Shown here: piece after piece, positions 5,275-5,354 of the stretch
Layout of the letters: every line of letters begins with the position of its first letter
Position numbering within the stretch: position 1 is the first letter of the stretch
NCBI GenBank assembly: GCA_947001705.1
Contig: CAMQHT010000060.1
Span: 1 to 5,354 of the forward strand
Direction of reading: 5' to 3'
DNA: 5,354 bases
Source: an uncultured Collinsella sp.
GTDB taxonomy: Bacteria > Actinomycetota > Coriobacteriia > Coriobacteriales > Coriobacteriaceae
The notes under the pieces: model-generated
The model's input: only the letters and a program-made list of their open reading frames with translations
Databases searched by the model: none
What the model was told of the DNA's origin: nothing
Position numbers and translations under genes: made by a program

Positions 5275-5320
5275 CAAGGGGCTCTTCCGTTGATGAACGG
5301 AAGAGCCCCTTGTTGCTTTT
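5275..5320 (+). terminator. Strong Rho-independent terminator, plus strand
   Basis: A perfect 17-bp stem joins 5275-5291 (CAAGGGGCTCTTCCGTT) to 5296-5312 with a GATG tetraloop, followed by TTGCTTTT. This is the most convincing terminator in the window. The T tract is on the plus-strand side only, so it stops rightward transcription, most likely reading from pcrA about 220 bases upstream, or a short transcript starting just before it. The last bases (5321-5354) show nothing I can assign. Confidence 0.92.
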
Positions 5321-5354
5321 CGATTGTTGTAACTAGCCAGAGGCTCGCCGGGAC

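Noticed and set aside
5142..5336. Small rightward ORF across the inverted repeat and the terminator
   Set aside because: It runs through the right arm of the 30-bp repeat and a strong terminator hairpin and has no ribosome binding site, so it is not a credible gene.

Overview
The window looks like chromosomal DNA of a GC-rich Gram-positive bacterium. The best guess is an actinobacterium of the Coriobacteriia, such as a gut Collinsella. This rests on strong GC bias at third codon positions, a PcrA-type (not Gram-negative UvrD-type) helicase with a C-terminal Tudor-like domain, purine-rich Shine-Dalgarno sites and a TTG start. The genus is an inference; no rRNA or marker phylogeny is available here. 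The first 52 bases are pure C, which is almost certainly an assembly or sequencing artefact and suggests that the window begins at a contig end.

Layout: (i) 1-201 holds the poly-C run, then a long imperfect inverted repeat just beyond the 3' end of the first gene. (ii) 202-639, minus strand, is a universal stress protein with an intact ATP-binding signature. (iii) 640-886 is a divergent intergenic region carrying the start signals of the stress protein gene (leftward) and uppP (rightward). (iv) 887-1867, plus strand, is uppP, undecaprenyl-diphosphatase, read from a TTG codon and carrying an unusual acidic loop insertion. (v) 1868-2159 holds a long nested hairpin that includes the likely uppP terminator, then a promoter, a tiny upstream ORF and the ribosome binding site of the next gene. 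(vi) 2160-5054, plus strand, is a PcrA/UvrD-family DNA helicase of 964 residues. It is much longer than Bacillus PcrA because of a Pro/Ala-rich N-terminus, an insertion of about 95 residues between the 2B region and motif V, and a Gly/Ser-rich linker before a Tudor-like RNA polymerase-binding domain. (vii) 5055-5354 holds a perfect 30-bp inverted repeat enclosing smaller hairpins, then a very strong Rho-independent terminator.

The three genes are housekeeping functions (stress adaptation, recycling of the cell-wall lipid carrier, DNA repair and transcription-coupled helicase work). They appear to be separate transcription units rather than one operon. I see no phage, CRISPR, toxin-antitoxin or biosynthetic system. 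The most unusual content is non-coding: the 3' side of each gene carries a roughly 90-130-nt region that folds on itself, with the 30-bp perfect repeat after pcrA the clearest case. Next are the low-complexity insertions inside two otherwise conserved enzymes.
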